Shown: positions 1 to 9,183 of the stretch, one piece after another
How the letters are laid out: each line of letters begins with the position of its first letter
Position numbering within the stretch: the first letter of the stretch is position 1
Origin: CAZRIE01 sp964600075
GTDB lineage: Bacteria; Bacteroidota; Bacteroidia; Flavobacteriales; Flavobacteriaceae
Direction of reading: 5' to 3'
NCBI GenBank assembly: GCA_964600075.1
Contig: CAZRIE010000031.1
Coordinates: 1 to 40,202 of the forward strand
Length of the DNA stretch: 40,202 nucleotides
Notes under the pieces: model-generated
The model's input: only the letters and a program-made list of their open reading frames with translations
The model's database searches: none
What the model was told of the DNA's origin: nothing
Position numbers and translations under genes: made by a program

Positions 1-65
1 GTATTTTATCGAGATCTGAAAAACTCATTTTCTGTAATTTTGTATTGATTCAAAATAACCATTTA

Positions 66-3000
66 TTACCTTTTCATTATAGTTTCGTCTAAACTGAGTA
101 TCGTATTATTCACTACGGTCATTGCGGCAACTTCATGAGAAGGTAATGCTGAATCCACAGGGTATTCCCCAACTGCCAATAACTCTTTCACAGAGTCAAT
201 GTTTTGTACATATTTCTCTTGGGTATCTTGCTCAAGCTGAATCAGTAACGTCAATACCTCATCACTTGGTCTTTTTCCCGTAAGCAATCGATGTGCATGT
301 ATAATTTGTTCTTTTTTGGTGCTGTTTTCCCGTATTACGCGCTCAGACAATACCCTAGCGGCTTCTACAAACTGGGGGTCGTTCATTAGCACCAAAGCCT
401 GCAAAGGAGTGTTTGTCTGTTGACGTATTACTGCACAATTATCTCTGGTAGGGGCATCGAAGAGCATCATGGAAGGCAGTGGCGAGGTTCGTCGCCAAAA
501 GGTATAAAGTCCTCTTCGGTATAGTTTTTTTCCATGATCCTGCTTATAATTTTTCAAAATACTGAACTCGCCCTTTTCGGACCAAAGCCCTGCGGGCTGA
601 TATGGCTTAACACTAGCTCCGCCTATATCAAAGTTCAGAAGACCACTGGCAGAAAGGGCGCAATCTCGGATAAATTCAGCTGCCAGCCTTGTGCTCGAAC
701 CTCGAGCCAACTGTATATTCATAGGGTCATTTCTTCTCTTCTTTTCGGTCACACGCGATGATTGCTGGTACGTTGCCGACGTAATAATCAGTTTTTGAAA
801 TGCCTTGATATCCCAACCCGAGTTTATAAATTCCAATGCAAGCCAATCCAGAAGCTCGGGGTGTGATGGCAATGATCCCTGGCTTCCAAAATCTTCCAAG
901 GTCTTCACGATACCTTGACCAAAATACATTTTCCAAAACCTATTAACGATTACTCTTGCTGTTAAAGGGTTGTTTTTATCCACTAGCCAATGCGCAAGCC
1001 CTAACCTATTTTTGGGAAGACTATCGGCAAAGCCCATAATAGCATTAGGCGTATTAGCATACACCTGCTTTCCCTTATTTTCATATCCGCCTCTTTCTAG
1101 AATATATGTGGGTCTGGGTTCAGGCAGGTCTTCCATAACCATAACGCCCATAAGCGTATCTTGTATCGAATTCCTCTGTTTACCTAACTGGTTAATGGTC
1201 TCCCGTAATGTCATCACTTCCGTATTGTAATTTAAGAGGTAGTGTTTTTTTAATATTTCATCAGAAAAAGCTAGCTGTTTTGATGATACGCCATATAGTG
1301 CATTAACCTCAACTGGGCTAAGTTCTTTGCCAAACACCTTTAGGTCATCAATGCTTCCTTCCCCATTTACCTCTGTTAAATACCCCGGTCTACCACCTAC
1401 GCTCAGACGTGTATTACCATTGCTGATATTTTGGTTCAAGCGATCAAGGTTGATTTTTTTCTCTACACTTTTTCCATTGATGTAAACGCGTACTCCTTGT
1501 GCTTTGCTCGAACCATCGTAGGTAAATACATAATGTGTCCATTCGTTACGTATTATTGTTTTTGGCGCACTCACGGAAATAAGATGGGCAGGCCAAGCCC
1601 GAACCAATCGAAACGTAAGCATTTCATCAATGACGGATATGTCATACCCTCTGAAACTCGACCTACCTCCGCTTAAATGATCAAGCACCGTTGTATGACG
1701 TCCTTCGTGATTTGATTTAAACCAAAAAGAAAATGAAAACCGGTCAGCCCTATCAAAATCAACAGATTCACTCTGGATATGTACCCCGTCAAAACCGCTA
1801 AACTTAACGGCACTACCCTGATCATGGGCTTCTAATACTATGCCCTCATCGGAATTTATTGTGACTTTTGAATCACCCCTATTTACAAAAAGCGATTTAT
1901 CTTCATCAAAATCAATATCAATAGCGGGCGCCAATGGTATCGTTTTATGCGGCAAGGCATCAACGGTCAAAGGTTGTTTCAACAGAATATTCAGCGTATC
2001 TTCTAGTGAGGTAATATAAGTTTCAAGGTCTTCGATTTTCTTTTCAACCTCTGGTGAGGCAACTAATAATTGTGGCCCGGAATTACCATCGTTTTGTGAT
2101 ATACCTGATTCATTGGCACTATTAAAAAAAGTGAACATCTCAAAGTAGTCTTCTTGCGAAATGGGATCATATTTGTGATCATGGCACCGCGCGCACTGCA
2201 TTGTAATTCCCATCAAAGAAGTTGCCACTGTCTCTGTGCGGTCCATAGCATATTCGACCCTATACTCCTCATCCACGATACCTCCTTCACCGTTGAGTCT
2301 ATTATTACGCAGAAAACCTGTGGCCAATTTCTGATTTGTTGTGGCGTTAGGTAGTTTATCACCAGCTACTTGCCAAGTTATAAATTGATCATATGGCATA
2401 TTATTATTGAAAGCGTTGATTAACCAATCCCTCCACGGCCACATTGTGCGCAGTCCGTCTTGAGAATACCCATTGGAGTCCGCATACCGCGCTAAATCTA
2501 ACCATTCGAGTGCCATGCGCTCACCAAAATGAGGGGAATTCAGTAACCGATCAATGACTTTTTCAAACGCATTTGGTGCATTGTCCGCTATAAAGGAATC
2601 AATTTCTGCAATAGTCGGAGGTAAACCGGTCAAATCGAGCGACACTCTCCGTAATAAAGTTTCTTTTGAGGCCTTAAGGTTGGGCTCTAAATCCAATCTT
2701 TCCAGCTTTTGAAGGACGAATTTATCTATAGGGTTTTGAACCCAATTGGTCTTTTTAACTTTAGGCATCCGTTGGGGCCTTGGAGGAATAAATGCCCAGT
2801 GGGGTTTATATTCTGCCCCTTGATCGATCCATTTGGCAATCATGGCCACTTCTCGTTCTGAAAGTACCAATCCTGATTCTGGGGGAGGCATTTTCTGCTC
2901 CGCATCCGTAGATGTAATCCGAGAAAAAGCTTCGCTTTTCCCAATGTTTCCCGAAACAAAAGCGCGGCCTCCCGATTTCAATTTTTTCTGAAGGGCACCT

Positions 3001-3260
3001 TCTTCGATATCTAGTCTCAAGTTTGCCTTTAGTGCATTTTGATCCGGCCCATGACAGGAAAAACAGCGATCGGAAAGTACAGGCTTAATATGAATGTTGA
3101 AATCGATTGTATCAGGAACCATTTTGGACATCTCACTACTGCTCAAGACAGAGAGTTTATCATTGCGCTCAAATGGGTAACAGCCAGATAAGACCAGAGC
3201 CAGGCCAGCAACTAGAATGCTAATGTATGTGGAGTGGGCATAGTAGTTCTTAATAATCAT
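66..3260 (-). CDS. Planctomycete-type cytochrome c / DUF1549-LamG-DUF1553 lipoprotein
   Basis: A 1064-residue exported lipoprotein: the signal segment ends in LVLSGC with lipidation Cys27. Residues about 53-150 form a PSCyt1 domain with heme motif CFSCH (C66, C69, H70). About 170-385 is PSCyt2 (DUF1549), with a second CxxCH (QCARCH, near residue 355). About 447-653 is a LamG/concanavalin-like insert (sheet-rich, ending DDLKVFGKELSP). About 710-1000 is PSD1 (DUF1553). This order is the known layout of the family, which is frequent in Planctomycetes and present in Bacteroidota polysaccharide-degraders; the biochemical role is unproven, probably extracellular redox chemistry linked to polymer breakdown. 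The usual partner (DUF1501 protein) would lie downstream, beyond the left edge. No regulon palindrome is seen upstream. Confidence 0.92.
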   Translation of the reverse strand: MIIKNYYAHSTYISILVAGLALVLSGCYPFERNDKLSVLSSSEMSKMVPDTIDFNIHIKPVLSDRCFSCHGPDQNALKANLRLDIEEGALQKKLKSGGRAFVSGNIGKSEAFSRITSTDAEQKMPPPESGLVLSEREVAMIAKWIDQGAEYKPHWAFIPPRPQRMPKVKKTNWVQNPIDKFVLQKLERLDLEPNLKASKETLLRRVSLDLTGLPPTIAEIDSFIADNAPNAFEKVIDRLLNSPHFGERMALEWLDLARYADSNGYSQDGLRTMWPWRDWLINAFNNNMPYDQFITWQVAGDKLPNATTNQKLATGFLRNNRLNGEGGIVDEEYRVEYAMDRTETVATSLMGITMQCARCHDHKYDPISQEDYFEMFTFFNSANESGISQNDGNSGPQLLVASPEVEKKIEDLETYITSLEDTLNILLKQPLTVDALPHKTIPLAPAIDIDFDEDKSLFVNRGDSKVTINSDEGIVLEAHDQGSAVKFSGFDGVHIQSESVDFDRADRFSFSFWFKSNHEGRHTTVLDHLSGGRSSFRGYDISVIDEMLTFRLVRAWPAHLISVSAPKTIIRNEWTHYVFTYDGSSKAQGVRVYINGKSVEKKINLDRLNQNISNGNTRLSVGGRPGYLTEVNGEGSIDDLKVFGKELSPVEVNALYGVSSKQLAFSDEILKKHYLLNYNTEVMTLRETINQLGKQRNSIQDTLMGVMVMEDLPEPRPTYILERGGYENKGKQVYANTPNAIMGFADSLPKNRLGLAHWLVDKNNPLTARVIVNRFWKMYFGQGIVKTLEDFGSQGSLPSHPELLDWLALEFINSGWDIKAFQKLIITSATYQQSSRVTEKKRRNDPMNIQLARGSSTRLAAEFIRDCALSASGLLNFDIGGASVKPYQPAGLWSEKGEFSILKNYKQDHGKKLYRRGLYTFWRRTSPLPSMMLFDAPTRDNCAVIRQQTNTPLQALVLMNDPQFVEAARVLSERVIRENSTKKEQIIHAHRLLTGKRPSDEVLTLLIQLEQDTQEKYVQNIDSVKELLAVGEYPVDSALPSHEVAAMTVVNNTILSLDETIMKR

Positions 3261-3391
3261 ATTTAAAAAATTGCGTTTTGGTAATGGCTTAAAACCAATT
3301 TAAATTCGGTTAATATAAATCTGATTAGGAGCTATTTATTCTTGTTTCACAAAAGTTCAAGCATATTGCAAGATAAATAAAAATAAAAATC

Positions 3392-3568
3392 ATGCAATTA
3401 GCCTATAATTCCATTGATTTCGCAAATAGAAACAAACTGAAATATAAAATCATAAAATACTATATGGAAGAATGGGTGATTGAATCGAGAAACGACCCTG
3501 CGATGGATAATATTAGCAAAAAGGTACCCAAAAGAAGAGCTATCAGCTTCTCTTACTTCCTTAATTAA
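3392..3568 (+). other. 58-codon open frame in a 473-base gap, doubtful
   Basis: The gap 3261-3733 holds one ATG-started frame of 58 codons with an ordinary amino-acid mix. Its middle (NRNKLKYKI...EEWVIES) faintly recalls a Y_Y_Y-type repeat of hybrid sensor proteins, so it may be a gene fragment. There is no strong start signal and no neighbour that supports it. The rest of the gap is AT-rich and holds the promoter of the next gene. Confidence 0.15.
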
Positions 3569-3675
3569 CAAACCAAACCTTATAAAACCTAAATCCACTT
3601 ATCTTCAATTATAAGTTCATCTCAGAGCCATTCCAACCGCTTTCATTAACATTCATTAGGGTATATTTCCAAAAC

Positions 3676-3718
3676 TGACATTAATCATTTCTACTGTTAA
3701 ACTTCTAGACTACTTTCA
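3676..3718 (+). promoter_or_regulatory. Crp/Fnr-type box plus -7 element
   Basis: Palindrome TGACATTAATCA (3676-3687), then 23 nt, then TACTTTCA (3711-3718), a one-base variant of the Bacteroidota -7 consensus TAnnTTTG. The inferred start of transcription is near 3723, about 11 nt before the ATG at 3734. Confidence 0.65.
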
Positions 3719-3733
3719 GCAAAAATCAGGACA

Positions 3734-4051
3734 ATGAAATTGCTGTTTATCGTACTTTTTTCCGCAATGGCGCTTTTATCCTCTTTGAAACAAGATGAGC
3801 TTCAGACCGTTGAAGCGACCTACGATGGCTACGCCGAGGGCATTTTTTATTTTGTTGACATTGAAGGCTCCTCATATGTATTTGAGGAGATGGAACCGAA
3901 GGCCCAAGAAAAATACGATCTCACCGATGGAAACTACGAGGGTAGAAGATTTACGGTAGTATACCGAATAGTGTACACTACTTCAGAGGATAAGGAAGAT
4001 GAGGACGCTTATGGGGAATGCATTATCGTAGACCTTGAAATGTTCGGATAG
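3734..4051 (+). CDS. Small secreted protein, unknown
   Basis: 105 residues; an N-terminal hydrophobic signal (about 1-17, MKLLFIVLFSAMALLSS) is followed by an acidic, beta-rich mature part without cysteines except one near the end. I do not recognise the family. The ATG lies about 11 nt after the inferred transcription start of the upstream TGA-N6-TCA promoter, so it is predicted to be a member of the local Crp/Fnr regulon. The TerB-like gene follows after 27 nt in the same direction and probably shares the transcript. Confidence 0.7.
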   Translation: MKLLFIVLFSAMALLSSLKQDELQTVEATYDGYAEGIFYFVDIEGSSYVFEEMEPKAQEKYDLTDGNYEGRRFTVVYRIVYTTSEDKEDEDAYGECIIVDLEMFG

Positions 4052-4078
4052 CTTTTTAAATAATTCAAAACTAAAAAA

Positions 4079-4480
4079 ATGTCAATAGCCGATTTTTACG
4101 ACTCAGGGGAGCACCAAAGTAATCTTGCCCATTTTGCCGCCATGGTCAATTTGGCAAAGGTGGACAATACCATTTGCACAGAAGAAAAAAAAGTCTTAGA
4201 ACGACTCGCTTTCAAACTGGATATCTCTGATGAAGCTTATGCAGCGATACTTAAAAACCCCAATACCCACCCGATAGTGCCACCCTACGACTTGGAAACT
4301 AGATTAGAACATTTTCACGACCTGTTCAGAATTATTCATGCAGATTCTAAAATCGATGCCGCAGAGAAAGAACTGATTTACAAATATGCAATCGCATTAG
4401 GTTTTACTGAGGAAAGGGCGCATCAGGAAATCCAAAAATGTATTCGGGTCTTAAGTAGCGATGTAGAGTTTGAGGATTAG
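4079..4480 (+). CDS. TerB-like protein
   Basis: 133 residues, all helical, with two acidic-rich repeats: the pattern LAKVDNTICTEEKKVLERLA near 26-45 recurs as IIHADSKIDAAEKELIYKYA near 89-108, as in the TerB/DUF533 fold (tellurite-resistance and stress proteins that bind metal through these acidic turns). Cytoplasmic, no signal. Probably co-transcribed with the small secreted protein upstream. Its stop overlaps the stop of the convergent ABC ATPase gene by 4 nt. Confidence 0.75.
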   Translation: MSIADFYDSGEHQSNLAHFAAMVNLAKVDNTICTEEKKVLERLAFKLDISDEAYAAILKNPNTHPIVPPYDLETRLEHFHDLFRIIHADSKIDAAEKELIYKYAIALGFTEERAHQEIQKCIRVLSSDVEFED

Positions 4481-5151
4481 CTTTTAATCCGACCATCCTC
4501 CATCTGAATGATACGATCCGTACGTTTGGCAAAATCCTCATCATGGGTTACTACCAGTAAAGACAGTCCTTCCTCCTCTTTTAAGCGTTTAAAAATATTA
4601 AAAACGTTTTCCGAATTATGGCTGTCTAGATTCCCGGTGGGTTCATCGCCCATAAGAATCGAGGGGTTATTAATCAATGCCCGCGCAATCGCTACCCTTT
4701 GTTTTTCGCCTCCGGAAATTCGAGAGGCGCGCTGTTTGGCCAAATGTTCGATGTGCAGCATTTTAAGCTTTTCCATAGCATCGTGTTCAATTTCGTCATG
4801 AGATTTCTCGGCTAGTTTCTTTGCAGGAAGCATCACGTTTTCAAGTACACTGAATTCAGACAAAAGGTAATGGAACTGAAACACGAACCCTATATGTTTG
4901 TTCCGAATACGCGATAAATCTTGGTTCGGTTTTCCCGTAACCAGTTCACTGTTCAAGTATAACTCGCCTGTATAATCCGTGTCCATCGTAGAGAGAATAT
5001 ACAGCAATGTAGATTTACCCGAACCCGATTTTCCCATAATCGAGGCAAACTCACCTATCTCGACCCCGAACGAAATATCCTTCAGCACATGAAAATCCTT
5101 GGGCTTGTGAAAGTGTTTGTTGATATTTTTGGTTTCTAAAACAAATTTCAT
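4477..5151 (-). CDS. ABC transporter ATPase (LolD/MacB type)
   Basis: 224 residues, the usual length of this family. Walker A GKSGSGKST (about 39-47), Q-loop FVFQFHYLLSEF (the LolD-like form), signature ISGGEKQRVAIARAL, Walker B ILMGDEPTGNLDS and switch VTHDEDF are all intact. It powers the FtsX-type permease encoded upstream. Together with the adaptor gene this makes a MacAB/Lol-like system that moves a substrate (lipoprotein, peptide or drug; not decidable here) out of the inner membrane. A 132-nt spacer with an inverted repeat separates it from the permease gene. Confidence 0.92.
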   Translation of the reverse strand: MKFVLETKNINKHFHKPKDFHVLKDISFGVEIGEFASIMGKSGSGKSTLLYILSTMDTDYTGELYLNSELVTGKPNQDLSRIRNKHIGFVFQFHYLLSEFSVLENVMLPAKKLAEKSHDEIEHDAMEKLKMLHIEHLAKQRASRISGGEKQRVAIARALINNPSILMGDEPTGNLDSHNSENVFNIFKRLKEEEGLSLLVVTHDEDFAKRTDRIIQMEDGRIKS

Positions 5152-5206
5152 GTCTATGTTGTTTCAAGTCTCAAGTCGAAAACATTTTTCACGTATATAC
5201 TTCGAT

Positions 5207-5259
5207 AGTTGGCAGTAGCGTTAAGCGTAGAAGTTTGATTTTCTAATGTACTGCCAACT
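5207..5259. repeat. Inverted repeat between permease and ATPase genes
   Basis: Perfect 11-bp inverted repeat AGTTGGCAGTA (5207-5217) / TACTGCCAACT (5249-5259) with a 31-nt loop. It lies inside an operon, so a processing or partial-termination hairpin, or a dispersed repeat element, is possible. Confidence 0.5.
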
Positions 5260-5283
5260 GCTACTGCATACTGACTACTTTTT

Positions 5284-6546
5284 CTAAGTTCCCCTAATAA
5301 TCCGAACGGGGTCGATTCGTTTGGCCTTGTTCGAGGGCAACCAACCAGCGACAAAAGTGGACAACAACGCAAACGTAATCCCGATGACATAGTAAGAGAT
5401 ATTATAATTGATCGGATAAGTTGTGATGGTCGGTAAGGCTTCGGTCTCAAAGGGTATAGTATCAATCAATCTCGACAGGCCAAACCCAACGAGCAAACCA
5501 AAAATCCCTCCTACCGCACCAATAATCATTGCCTGGCTCATAAAAATCAATTGTACGTCCCTACCCGAAAATCCAGTAGCTTTTAAGATGGCGATATCTT
5601 TCATTTTCTCGTAAATGAGCATATTCAAAATATTGTAGATACCAAAACCGGCGACAATCAATAAGGTTATGGATACTGCGTAGGTAATCAGGTTACGGAT
5701 GTTAGAACCGGTCTCAAACTGCGCGTTGGCTTCATTGATATCGGTCGCTTTGACTTCGAATTGCTTGCCCAAAATTTGAGCCATGGCCGGAGCTTCGGTA
5801 ATATCAAAGAGTTTTACATTGATATCGGTCACATAGTTCTGTGCTTCGCCCAGAATGCGTTGTACCGTCTTTAGATTCGCAAAACTTTGAATATTATCGA
5901 TTTCGGCAATGCCACTTTGATAGATTCCGACAATTTTTAATGGAAAAATAATTCCTTTGATGGTACTTATCTGTACCCTATCCCCTACTGACAAAGACAT
6001 TTTAGTTGCAAGGCCCGAACCCAAAAGAATACCGTTTTCAGTATTTTTCAGCGCTTCGGGAGTTCCATCAACAATATAATCACGCATATTTGAAAGTCGG
6101 GTTTCCTCCATAATATCCGCTCCTACCAAATTTCCGCCCAGTTCAATGGAACCGGATAGGTAAAAAATCTGTGCGCGGAGCTGGGGAGTAGCGCCTTTTA
6201 CTTTTTTATCCTTTTTCAAGTAACTTAATATGGGCAACGCATTATGTATTTTCTTCTGGCTTTGCTTTGGTTTTATGGAATGCACCACATTTACCGAATT
6301 ATGAAATTCTTCATAGAGCGATACAGGTTGCGACTCAGAAGGTTCTATTTCGTTATAAAGATGTATATGGGGCGTTTGGTTCAAGATCAGACTATCCAAC
6401 ATTTCATTAAGCCCGGTCATAAAACTGACCAACGTAATGTAGGCCCCAATACCGAAAGTTACACCCAATGCCGCAGTTACCGTAGATTTCATCTTAGTCA
6501 ACAAATGCGTTTTAGCGATGTTCAATATGACCTTCCAGTTAATCAT
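5284..6546 (-). CDS. FtsX-like ABC permease (MacB/LolCE type)
   Basis: 420 residues. One N-terminal membrane segment (about 22-45), a periplasmic MacB_PCD domain (about 50-275), then the FtsX core with three membrane segments (about 285-310, 335-360, 380-405) and a basic end (SNKAKRIDPVRIIRGT). This is the standard four-helix plan. The start ATG overlaps the stop of the adaptor gene in an ATGA quartet, so the two are translationally coupled. Acts in the inner membrane with the ATPase downstream. Confidence 0.92.
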   Translation of the reverse strand: MINWKVILNIAKTHLLTKMKSTVTAALGVTFGIGAYITLVSFMTGLNEMLDSLILNQTPHIHLYNEIEPSESQPVSLYEEFHNSVNVVHSIKPKQSQKKIHNALPILSYLKKDKKVKGATPQLRAQIFYLSGSIELGGNLVGADIMEETRLSNMRDYIVDGTPEALKNTENGILLGSGLATKMSLSVGDRVQISTIKGIIFPLKIVGIYQSGIAEIDNIQSFANLKTVQRILGEAQNYVTDINVKLFDITEAPAMAQILGKQFEVKATDINEANAQFETGSNIRNLITYAVSITLLIVAGFGIYNILNMLIYEKMKDIAILKATGFSGRDVQLIFMSQAMIIGAVGGIFGLLVGFGLSRLIDTIPFETEALPTITTYPINYNISYYVIGITFALLSTFVAGWLPSNKAKRIDPVRIIRGT

Positions 6547-7625
6547 TCTTCGGGTTTTAAAAGTTCGGTACGCTCGTCGATACCTCCAAGGATTTCTACC
6601 CTATCCAAATTTTGGATTCCTATTTTGACCTCCACTACTCCATTGGCCGTCATTACTTTATTTCCTGCCAACAGATATACTTTTGAAATTGTCAAGGCGT
6701 TCTCCTTTTCAGCGATAACGATGTTTCCTTCCCCCGCCAACCCAGGGTACAAGATTTTTGGAGGTTGCTCAAAAATCGCCTCTATTTTAAAGGTCTGAGA
6801 TCGTTCATCTTTTCGGGGGTAGATTTTGCTGACTTTTGCCACAAATACCTCTGAAGGATAAGCGTCCAAAGTAATAAGGGTCTTTTGTCCCACCATTAGT
6901 TTTACGATATCGACTTCATCAACAAGCATTTCGACAACAAAGACCGAAGCGCTGCCAACCGCCGCCAGAGGTTCCATGGTATTTACGACTTCTCCCGGTT
7001 CTTTCAAAAGTGCATAGATCTTACCATTGATTTTGCTGGTTACGGTAAAGTCTTTGGTGTTTATCAGTGCTGATTTATAATTGTTGCGCGCCTGTAGTAA
7101 CTGTGTTTGCAATTCGTTCTTGATGCGCTCGTATTGACTTTTCAAAAGGTTAAGGTTGTTTCGGGAAAGTTCATAGGCCAGTTTCCGGCTGTCGAATTCC
7201 ATTTTTGAGCCAATCTGCTGTTCCCATAATCGCCTCTGTCGAAAAGAGTTGATAGAATCGTTTTGAAAGGTCAAGGTGGCCGCTCGTATTTCGTCTTCCA
7301 TACCCTTTAGTATGGCAGTATTACCGTTATAATTTTCCTGTGCCAATTGCAGGGAGAGCTTCGCATTTTCGGTATTCAGCTTTGGGGTGTTGTTGATGAT
7401 TTGTAAAAGGGAATCATCCTTTTTCACCAAATCGCCCTCTTCTACTAAATTACAATCTAGAAGGCCCCCTACGGCCGCATATACTTGATATAGGCTATCA
7501 GGTTGTATGGTTGCCGACGCATAGACCGATTCCGTTAACTGTGCTTTTTGTGGAAATATTTTTTCCTTTTGCTCGCCACAGGAAAAGATGAGCAATACAA
7601 ATACAATAATTAAAAAATTGCGCAT
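6543..7625 (-). CDS. HlyD/MacA-type periplasmic adaptor lipoprotein
   Basis: 360 residues; signal with lipobox (VLLIFSC, Cys about 16). Half-lipoyl segments near 45-75 and 195-225 flank a long helical hairpin (about 80-190), then a beta-barrel domain (about 225-330). This is the membrane-fusion protein that links an inner-membrane ABC permease to the outer membrane. First gene of a three-gene operon with permease and ATPase. A degenerate TGA-N6-TCA site with a near -7 element lies about 53 nt upstream, so regulon membership is possible but weak. Confidence 0.9.
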   Translation of the reverse strand: MRNFLIIVFVLLIFSCGEQKEKIFPQKAQLTESVYASATIQPDSLYQVYAAVGGLLDCNLVEEGDLVKKDDSLLQIINNTPKLNTENAKLSLQLAQENYNGNTAILKGMEDEIRAATLTFQNDSINSFRQRRLWEQQIGSKMEFDSRKLAYELSRNNLNLLKSQYERIKNELQTQLLQARNNYKSALINTKDFTVTSKINGKIYALLKEPGEVVNTMEPLAAVGSASVFVVEMLVDEVDIVKLMVGQKTLITLDAYPSEVFVAKVSKIYPRKDERSQTFKIEAIFEQPPKILYPGLAGEGNIVIAEKENALTISKVYLLAGNKVMTANGVVEVKIGIQNLDRVEILGGIDERTELLKPEE

Positions 7626-7646
7626 ATTTCTTTACTTGTCAATAGC

Positions 7647-7689
7647 CAAAATAACGGAAAATCGCGCTTTAAGAATATGAGGAAAGTCA
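7647..7689 (-). promoter_or_regulatory. Weak candidate Crp/Fnr box upstream of efflux operon
   Basis: TGAGGAAAGTCA (7678-7689) keeps both TGA/TCA arms but an atypical core; 23 nt further on the minus strand stands TTATTTTG (one mismatch to TAnnTTTG). Spacing fits the other promoters of the window but both parts are imperfect. Confidence 0.3.
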
Positions 7690-7818
7690 TGATTGGGGGT
7701 TTTTGAAAAAGCAATCAATAAATAAGGTACCCCAAAAAACAAAAACGCTGTTTTTTAAAAGTACCTTATCAACGAAAATAATCGAACCAAACTATTTTTC
7801 AATAAGCCCTATAGAAGA

Positions 7819-8328
7819 TTATAGGAAATTTCCTTTTTCATCCGTTTTAATCTTTAAGGTTTTGTCATCATTCTCCAAATGGAGTTTATAGGTTTTTTCC
7901 GCACCCTTTTTATCATTGTAGTTTACTCTATAGACATCCTTGCTTATCGTCCATTCGGGAAACCTATCCATGACCGCTTTCTTAACGGCTGTCGGAACAT
8001 TGACATCCTTAAACCGTTCTACGGTACGTAATAGTTTACCATCACGGTCGTAAGCGGCAAGAATTTTACCCTCAGGAATGTAGAATGTGATGTTGTATCG
8101 ATCAAACTCATCCGAATAAAAATCAGAACTCTTATAATCAAAGGCCGCAACTTTTCGTTCCAACATTTCTACGGGAATAGAAGCTACCTCTTCTGAGTTG
8201 ACACTATTGAGATATTTGTAGTTCGTGGCAACTACGGTAACTTCAGAAAGCTCCTCCGTCTTTACGATTTGAGAATATGCTTGGGTGGTTAGTCCAATGG
8301 CCAATAAACCAAATAATACTTTTTTCAT
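7819..8328 (-). CDS. PepSY-like secreted protein, copy 1
   Basis: 169 residues with a cleavable signal (MKKVLFGLLAIGLTTQAYSQ). The mature part follows the flavobacterial PepSY-like pattern: ELSEVTVVATNYKYLN start, central IPEGKILAAYDRDGKLLRTVE, then a KKAVMDRFPEWTISKDVY helix-strand unit and a charged end (TDEKGNFL). Periplasmic, function unknown; some databases mislabel such proteins as nicotinate-nucleotide adenylyltransferases, which the sequence does not support. It is a close tandem paralogue of the gene at 8614-9123, same length. Confidence 0.85.
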   Translation of the reverse strand: MKKVLFGLLAIGLTTQAYSQIVKTEELSEVTVVATNYKYLNSVNSEEVASIPVEMLERKVAAFDYKSSDFYSDEFDRYNITFYIPEGKILAAYDRDGKLLRTVERFKDVNVPTAVKKAVMDRFPEWTISKDVYRVNYNDKKGAEKTYKLHLENDDKTLKIKTDEKGNFL

Positions 8329-8366
8329 GATTACAGATTTTAATTAATACTGAGTGTTCATATGAG

Positions 8367-8409
8367 CTAAATTACTGGTAGAGGTCATAATCTACAATGA
8401 CTTGAATCA
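8367..8409 (-). promoter_or_regulatory. Crp/Fnr-type box, promoter of PepSY-like copy 1
   Basis: TGACTTGAATCA (8398-8409; minus strand reads TGATTCAAGTCA), 23 nt, then TAATTTAG on the minus strand (8374-8367). The -7 element is a variant also seen at 9191 and 12832 at the same distance. Confidence 0.5.
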
Positions 8410-8454
8410 GTCCCCCAATTTTAAATTTTATAACTAATTTTCGTATCCCACAAT

Positions 8455-8497
8455 TGATCGATGTCATGTGTTATTGGCAGTATAAAAATTAATTTTG
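8455..8497 (+). promoter_or_regulatory. Crp/Fnr-type box plus -7, pointing into the assembly gap
   Basis: TGATCGATGTCA (8455-8466), 23 nt, TAATTTTG (8490-8497). It is homologous to the promoter of the flavin protein gene at 9272-9314. The matching start codon would fall near 8520, 8 nt inside the N gap, so a gene start is probably hidden there. Confidence 0.7.
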
Positions 8498-8512
8498 AAG
8501 TAACATTTAAAA

Positions 8513-8612
8513 NNNNNNNNNNNNNNNNNNNNNNNNNNNNNNNNNNNNNNNNNNNNNNNNNNNNNNNNNNNNNNNNNNNNNNNNNNNNNNNNNNNNNNNN
8601 NNNNNNNNNNNN
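8513..8612. other. Assembly gap (100 N)
   Basis: Exactly 100 N, the usual placeholder for a gap of unknown length. Sequence on both sides belongs to a tandem duplication (PepSY-like gene plus divergent promoter region), a typical cause of a broken assembly. Confidence 0.98.
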
Positions 8613-8613
8613 A

Positions 8614-9123
8614 TTATAGGAAATGCCCCTTTTCATCCATTTTAACTCTAAGGGTCTTATCGCCGTTTTCCAGTTTCAACTTGTATTTTTTATTTACTCC
8701 TGTTGCATCGTGATAGTTGACAAGGTAAATGTCCTTAGTTATTGTCCATTTGGGATAACTATCTAAAATGGCTTCTTGTACAGTTCTGGGCAGATTGATA
8801 TTCTTGAACCTTTCGGCAGTTCGTACCAACTTTCCATCTTTATCATAAGCTGCAAGAATATTACCTTCGGGAATAAAAAAGTTTACATTATACAAACCAT
8901 AGTCATCCTGATAAAATCCAGAATCCTCAACATTAAAAGAAGCTACTTTACGCTGCAACATTTCTACAGGAACCGATGCCGCCTCTTGGGTATCAACATT
9001 CTTCAGGTACTTATAATTCGTAGCATATACGATAACCTCTGACAATTCTTCTGTTTTAACGATTTGGGAATAAACCTGACTGGTTAGCCCAATAGCCAAT
9101 AAACCAAATAATACTTTTTTCAT
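8614..9123 (-). CDS. PepSY-like secreted protein, copy 2
   Basis: 169 residues, tandem paralogue of the gene at 7819-8328 with the same signal (MKKVLFGLLAIGLTSQVYSQ) and the same domain plan (IPEGNILAAYDKDGKLVRTAE; DSYPKWTITKDIY; MDEKGHFL). The two proteins differ by scattered substitutions and no gaps, so the duplication is not recent. Shares a divergent promoter region, with two TGA-N6-TCA palindromes, with the flavin protein gene at 9337. Function unknown; periplasmic. Confidence 0.85.
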   Translation of the reverse strand: MKKVLFGLLAIGLTSQVYSQIVKTEELSEVIVYATNYKYLKNVDTQEAASVPVEMLQRKVASFNVEDSGFYQDDYGLYNVNFFIPEGNILAAYDKDGKLVRTAERFKNINLPRTVQEAILDSYPKWTITKDIYLVNYHDATGVNKKYKLKLENGDKTLRVKMDEKGHFL

Positions 9124-9183
9124 GGTTTCAAAATTTTAGTTAATATTTCAGTGATCAAATGAACCCTTGGGGTTTCATACTAG

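Noticed and set aside
3398..3598. Minus-strand frame of 66 codons in the 3.3-3.7 kb gap
   Set aside because: No start context, no recognisable family, and it overlaps an equally weak plus-strand frame.
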